From contig CALGGB010000011.1 in NCBI GenBank assembly GCA_937880925.1, positions 1-35,698 on the forward strand: a DNA stretch of 35,698 nucleotides. Direction: 5' to 3'. The position numbers and the translations under genes are program-made. The notes beneath the pieces were generated by a model. That model saw nothing but the letters and a program-made list of their open reading frames with translations, searched no databases and was not told the DNA's origin. Below, one piece after another: positions 32,341-35,698 of this stretch (its first letter is position 1; the number at the start of each line of letters is the position of its first letter). This DNA is from an uncultured Rhodospirillaceae bacterium (GTDB taxonomy: Bacteria > Pseudomonadota > Alphaproteobacteria > SP197).

Positions 32341-33636
32341 TCATGAGAGTTCAAGCCGCTTGCCGTTGCAGGCAGCCCAGTTGACGAGCGGTTCGAAGCG
32401 GCCGGCCTTGACCAGATGAAAGTCGATGTTGTGATCGCTCAGGCCCTCCAGAGGATGGAGCGAAACACAGGGATGGGCATCCAGGATCAACGGCATTTCG
32501 GCATCGGTGGGGAAACCCTCGCCATAGACGCAGGCGATCTCCGGCGGCGATGCGCTGTCCGAGATCCGCGCCAGCAGTTCCTCGGCCCTCTGCCTGCGGC
32601 GCGCGGCTTCGGAGGGATCGTCGTAGGGCGTTTCGCGATCGTCGCGCTCGACGGCGCCGGCGGCCCAGACGACCCGGTCGGCGCCGATCGCCAGCGCCGT
32701 TTCCACCGCCGGGATGCCGCCCATGCTGATGCCGTAGATGCCGGTCCGCGTGGCCCCCAGCTCGTCGGCCAGGCTGCGCAGAAAGACGTGCATGTCCTCA
32801 ACCTTGCCCCCCGCCTCGCGCGTCAGGGAAGCGATGCCCGTGCGGTAGAAATTGCGACGCAGGTCCTTGAGGTAGACGATGTGCGCATCGGTGCGCGAAG
32901 CCCAGCGATGGAAGGTGCCGATCGGCGTTCCCATCCGCCCGAACATGCCGGCAAAACAGATGAGCAGGCGGCTGCACGACGGATCGCTCGATCGCGCGAG
33001 CTGGATATCGGCCGACCAGTGGTCGCGGAAGTCGTCGTGAGGCAATCGTGGGGGCACCTGCTCAAGGCCCGAGGCGACCTGTTCCAGAAAGGTGATCCTG
33101 GGATACTGGTCGGCGATGTGGCGCGCCAGGGCGCGGGCATCCTCCGGCTCACAATGGTCAAGCAGCCAGACGATGGCGTAGGCCCAGAGCAACGGCGACG
33201 TCACGCCCATTCGCGGCATCTTCCCCGCCTGCAGGAGGCCGTACAGATAGAGACCGCCCAGCACCGGATTGAGATTGCGCGCGACAACCTCCTGGCGCAG
33301 CAACGGCATCAGCCGGCGACGCCAGACCGGGCGGCGCAACAGGGCAAAGACGACGCGCCGGATGTGCTCGTCGCGATAACGCGGCCCCAGACACTCGACG
33401 CACAGGGCCAGCGCATCGCCCAGGCGCCCCTCGGTCAGGAGCGCGCGCAGCGGTCCGGTATGATCGGTCCCGTCCGGATGCGCAACAAACTGAACCGTCG
33501 GGCGCAACGTGCCTTCCCGGTCGCGCGCCTGTGCCATACGTCGCGCCAGGGCCTGAGGCCCTTCCTCCGACTGCAGCAGATTTCCCCGGCGTGACGAACG
33601 GTCGGCTGAGACCGAATTGTCGAGCGGTTCGTTCAT
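32341..33636 (-). CDS. Alpha/beta-hydrolase-fold protein with an unassigned helical N-terminal domain
   Basis: 431 residues from the ATG at 33636; the track's longer ORF (to 34392) runs antisense through the sulfotransferase gene. The C-terminal half is an alpha/beta hydrolase: 'RLLICFAGMFGRMG' as the oxyanion-side strand, the nucleophile elbow 'YGISMGGIPA' with S304, and a likely catalytic His in 'LSDHNIDFHLV'. The first about 215 residues are helical and Leu/Arg-rich ('RDEHIRRVVFALLRRPVWRRRLMPLL') and I recognise no family. Similar hydrolases accompany sulfotransferases and TPR proteins in glycan loci and may remove or transfer acyl groups. It is divergent from the sulfotransferase (114 bp) and is the first gene of a two-gene unit with the 2-oxoglutarate oxygenase. 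Confidence 0.78.
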   Translation of the reverse strand: MNEPLDNSVSADRSSRRGNLLQSEEGPQALARRMAQARDREGTLRPTVQFVAHPDGTDHTGPLRALLTEGRLGDALALCVECLGPRYRDEHIRRVVFALLRRPVWRRRLMPLLRQEVVARNLNPVLGGLYLYGLLQAGKMPRMGVTSPLLWAYAIVWLLDHCEPEDARALARHIADQYPRITFLEQVASGLEQVPPRLPHDDFRDHWSADIQLARSSDPSCSRLLICFAGMFGRMGTPIGTFHRWASRTDAHIVYLKDLRRNFYRTGIASLTREAGGKVEDMHVFLRSLADELGATRTGIYGISMGGIPAVETALAIGADRVVWAAGAVERDDRETPYDDPSEAARRRQRAEELLARISDSASPPEIACVYGEGFPTDAEMPLILDAHPCVSLHPLEGLSDHNIDFHLVKAGRFEPLVNWAACNGKRLELS

Positions 33637-33750
33637 GGTGTAAGGGGCACTCCAACAGGGGCTGGCCGCGGAGCGGCGGACCGGGCGCCTGATCGAACGG
33701 CGACAAGGCGATGGCGAAAGCTGCCGTCGCAGCAGAATGGATGGGCGGCC

Positions 33751-34584
33751 ATGCAACGCTTCTTCGTCAGTGGATTTCCAAAGTCGGGTACCATATTCCT
33801 GCAGATGCTGCTGGACTCCCATGCCAACATCAACTGCCCCAGCGAACAGAATCTCTCCTACCTGTTCCAGCATCTCTTCAAGCTGTCGACCAACTACCGT
33901 CGCGTCATCAAGGAGATGGACCGCAAGACGGGCGGCCAGGGCCTGCGCTACGAGGCCCAGGCATTCTTTGCCGCAGCCATGCGCGCCTCGGTGGTCAACC
34001 TGATGGAATCGGGCGCCAGGCAGACCGACACCCACTTCGGCATCAACGACAACATGATGGCCTCCCATGGCGACCTGGTCGCCCGGCTGATGCCGCGCAC
34101 GCGGTTCATCTTCATCGTGCGCGACCCGCGCGAGGTCGCCGTCTCGCTCTGGCATCACAAGTTGCGCACCGAACCACCGTTCGCGCGCCGCTCGCCGCCC
34201 ATTACCGAGACCGTGGCCTTCACGGCGCGGGCCTGGCCGGAGTATCTCGCCAAGATGGAGGCGTTCCGCGACAAGTGGCCGCGCCGCTGTCACTTCGTGC
34301 GCTATGAGGATCTGCGCGGCAGCGATCGCGACCGCCATCTGACCGCCATGCTGCAGTTCCTCGAAGCACCGGCAACCGCCGCGACCGTGCAAGACATGTG
34401 GCGGGCAACCGACTTTGAAGCCCTGCGCTCGCGCGAAAAGGACAAGGACGGCGAGAAAGCCGGCTTCTTCCGTTCGGGCAAGACCGACAGCTGGCGCGAC
34501 GAGGTGCCGCCCGAGGCCATCGAAAGCCTGATGCAGTCGGTCACACCGACGATGAAGCGGCTGGGCTACATCCTGACCGACTGA
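33751..34584 (+). CDS. PAPS-dependent sulfotransferase (Sulfotransfer_1 type)
   Basis: 277 residues. The 5'-phosphosulfate-binding loop is at the very start, 'FFVSGFPKSGTIFLQMLL' (4-21), and the 3'-phosphate-binding strand is 'RFIFIVRDPREVAVSLWHH', both diagnostic. 'CHFVRYEDLRG' is the usual third conserved segment, and the late 'KAGFFRSGKTDSWRDEV' matches the PAPS-closing loop ('R.G..G.W'). It transfers a sulfuryl group from PAPS to a hydroxyl or amine, most likely on a sugar of the glycan made by the neighbouring transferases. No PAPS-synthesis genes are in the window. The start at 33751 has only a weak purine-rich upstream; the ORF-track ORF beginning at 33711 is another frame. It converges on the molybdoenzyme gene with 12 bp between stops. 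Confidence 0.9.
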   Translation: MQRFFVSGFPKSGTIFLQMLLDSHANINCPSEQNLSYLFQHLFKLSTNYRRVIKEMDRKTGGQGLRYEAQAFFAAAMRASVVNLMESGARQTDTHFGINDNMMASHGDLVARLMPRTRFIFIVRDPREVAVSLWHHKLRTEPPFARRSPPITETVAFTARAWPEYLAKMEAFRDKWPRRCHFVRYEDLRGSDRDRHLTAMLQFLEAPATAATVQDMWRATDFEALRSREKDKDGEKAGFFRSGKTDSWRDEVPPEAIESLMQSVTPTMKRLGYILTD

Positions 34585-34596
34585 TCCCGTTGCCGC

Positions 34597-35698
34597 TCAG
34601 GCGCCTTCAGCGGCAAGCTCCGGCGGGCGGAAGGCGGCGACCGCGGGTGCCGCACCCCCGAAACGCTCGACCTCGACCAGACAGGTATGCGCGCTGGGGC
34701 CCTGTGCCAGGCGCGAGGTTCCCTTGTCCAGGGTCAGCACATTGGGGTTGCCGTGGCGACACAGCGGCGCGTCCGCCTGACTGTCGACAGGGTCGTACCA
34801 GGCGCCGGTCGGCAGACGCACCACACCCCGGCGCACCGCAGGCGTTACCACCGCACCGGCCAGGCAGGCGCCGCGGTCGTTGAAGAGGCGCACCACATCA
34901 CCATCGGCGATGCCGCGTGATACCGCGTCCTCGGGGTGGAGCCACACGGCTTCGCGCCCGGCGACCTTCCCGGCCCGACTGGTGGCGCCGTTATCGTACT
35001 GGCTGTGCAGCTTTCCGGCCGGCTGGCACGAAATCAGGTGCAGCGGATGGCGCCCCGTGCCCTCCCCGCCCAGCCACTCGGCGGGTTCCATCCAGACCGC
35101 ATGGCCCGGACAGTCGTCGTAGCCGAAGCCGGCAATGGTCTGCGAAAAGATCTCGATCCGGCCCGAAGGCGTGGCCAGCGGATTCGCCACGGGGTCGTCG
35201 CGGAACGGGGCAAACATCACCTGCTCGCGGTCCGGTGCCGGCAGGCTGAAGACCCCCTCCTCCCAGAAGCGGTCGAAGTCGGGCATCTCGATACCCTGCT
35301 CGGCAGCACGCTGGCGGCCGCGGTCGTAGAGATGGCGCAGCCATTCCATCTCGCTGCGGCCCTCGGTGAAGGTCTCGGCAAAGCCCAGGCGTTCGGCGAG
35401 GCCGGCGAAGATGTCGTGGTCGTTGCGCGCCTGGCCCACCGGTGCGACCGCCCGATGCATGGCGAAGAGATCGCCCTCGCGGGAGGAACCCGAGAAGTCG
35501 TTGCGCTCCAGGGTGGTGGTTGCGGGCAGGACAATGTCGCAGTGGCGCGCCAGCGGGTTCCACCAGGGCTCGTGGCACACCACGGTCTCCGGGCGCTGCC
35601 AGGCACGGCGCAGACGGTTGAGGTCCTGATGGTGATGGAAGGGGTTGCCGCCGGTCCAGTAAACCATGCGGATATCGGGATAGGTCACCCGCCGGCCA
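34597..35698 (-). CDS. Molybdopterin oxidoreductase, TMAO/DMSO/biotin sulfoxide reductase type, C-terminal part
   Basis: The frame remains open to the window edge, so the N-terminal part lies outside; the GTG at 35688 is not the real start. About 366 residues are visible, from the third and fourth domains of a bis-MGD enzyme of the TorA/BisC/DMSO reductase group: 'VYWTGGNPFHHHQDLNRLRRAW', 'HEPWWNPLARHCDIVLPATTTLERND', 'PSGRIEIFSQTIAGFGYDDCPGH' and the C-terminal dinucleotide-binding 'LISCQPAGKLHSQYDNG' (all cited in part) are hallmarks. It reduces an S- or N-oxide such as biotin sulfoxide, methionine sulfoxide, DMSO or TMAO. A TMAO link would suit a methylamine-rich locus but cannot be decided without the N-terminal half. 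There is no other operon partner in view. Confidence 0.87.
   Translation of the reverse strand, partial: GRRVTYPDIRMVYWTGGNPFHHHQDLNRLRRAWQRPETVVCHEPWWNPLARHCDIVLPATTTLERNDFSGSSREGDLFAMHRAVAPVGQARNDHDIFAGLAERLGFAETFTEGRSEMEWLRHLYDRGRQRAAEQGIEMPDFDRFWEEGVFSLPAPDREQVMFAPFRDDPVANPLATPSGRIEIFSQTIAGFGYDDCPGHAVWMEPAEWLGGEGTGRHPLHLISCQPAGKLHSQYDNGATSRAGKVAGREAVWLHPEDAVSRGIADGDVVRLFNDRGACLAGAVVTPAVRRGVVRLPTGAWYDPVDSQADAPLCRHGNPNVLTLDKGTSRLAQGPSAHTCLVEVERFGGAAPAVAAFRPPELAAEGA

Noticed and set aside
32341-34392. 683-aa version of the alpha/beta hydrolase
   Set aside because: The extension is antisense to the sulfotransferase gene; Met at 33636 gives a normal protein.

Overview
The window is a gene-dense, high-G+C (roughly two-thirds G+C by eye) bacterial chromosome segment with about 29 protein-coding genes, two gene remnants and no recognisable tRNA, rRNA, insertion sequence, phage gene or CRISPR array. 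Protein family choice (GcvA-type LysR, TIGR03364 oxidase, Rieske N-demethylase-like oxygenases, dimethylglycine-dehydrogenase-like flavoproteins, TPR/GT9 proteins) suggests an alphaproteobacterium, perhaps a Rhodospirillales-like or marine lineage; this is inference from gene content only.

Layout. 1-408: 3' end of a polyamine-type ABC solute-binding protein, closed by a clear intrinsic terminator. 540-1406: an EamA permease. 1399-4829 (minus): a three-gene unit encoding an enolase-superfamily dehydratase-like protein, a 3-hydroxyisobutyrate-dehydrogenase-family protein and kynureninase. 4954-6090: Rieske oxygenase no. 1. 6185-7895 (minus): an extended IF-1 and an RhlE-type RNA helicase. 8209-8841: a small methyltransferase. 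8846-18862: an N-methyl amine region with Rieske oxygenase no. 2, a divergent LysR regulator, a TauD-type dioxygenase, a dimethylglycine-dehydrogenase-like flavoprotein, a second FAD oxidoreductase, a dCache histidine kinase and a divergent serine-glyoxylate-type aminotransferase. 18971-19879: a second EamA permease. 19848-25255 (minus): five closely packed genes, Rieske oxygenase no. 3, SDR, aldehyde dehydrogenase, TIGR03364 FAD oxidase and phosphonoacetaldehyde hydrolase. 25404-34584: a surface-glycan region with two glycosyltransferases, two TPR-GT9 proteins in opposite orientation around a deletion scar, an Fe(II)/2-oxoglutarate oxygenase, an alpha/beta hydrolase and a sulfotransferase. 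34597-35698: C-terminal part of a TMAO/biotin-sulfoxide-reductase-type molybdoenzyme running off the window.

How the parts may work together. Much of the window looks like uptake and oxidative stripping of methylated amines and related small nitrogen compounds. Rieske no. 2 plus two flavoproteins plus a class V aminotransferase fit a betaine -> dimethylglycine -> sarcosine -> glycine type route. The 19.8-25.3 kb operon is the most interesting: PhnX needs phosphonoacetaldehyde, no PhnW transaminase is present, and a TIGR03364 oxidase sits directly upstream with a Rieske oxygenase at the head. This predicts oxidative catabolism of 2-aminoethylphosphonate or its N-methylated forms. All three Rieske proteins carry Glu rather than the usual Asp at the inter-cluster bridging position, as reported for carnitine monooxygenase CntA, and none has a reductase gene in the window.
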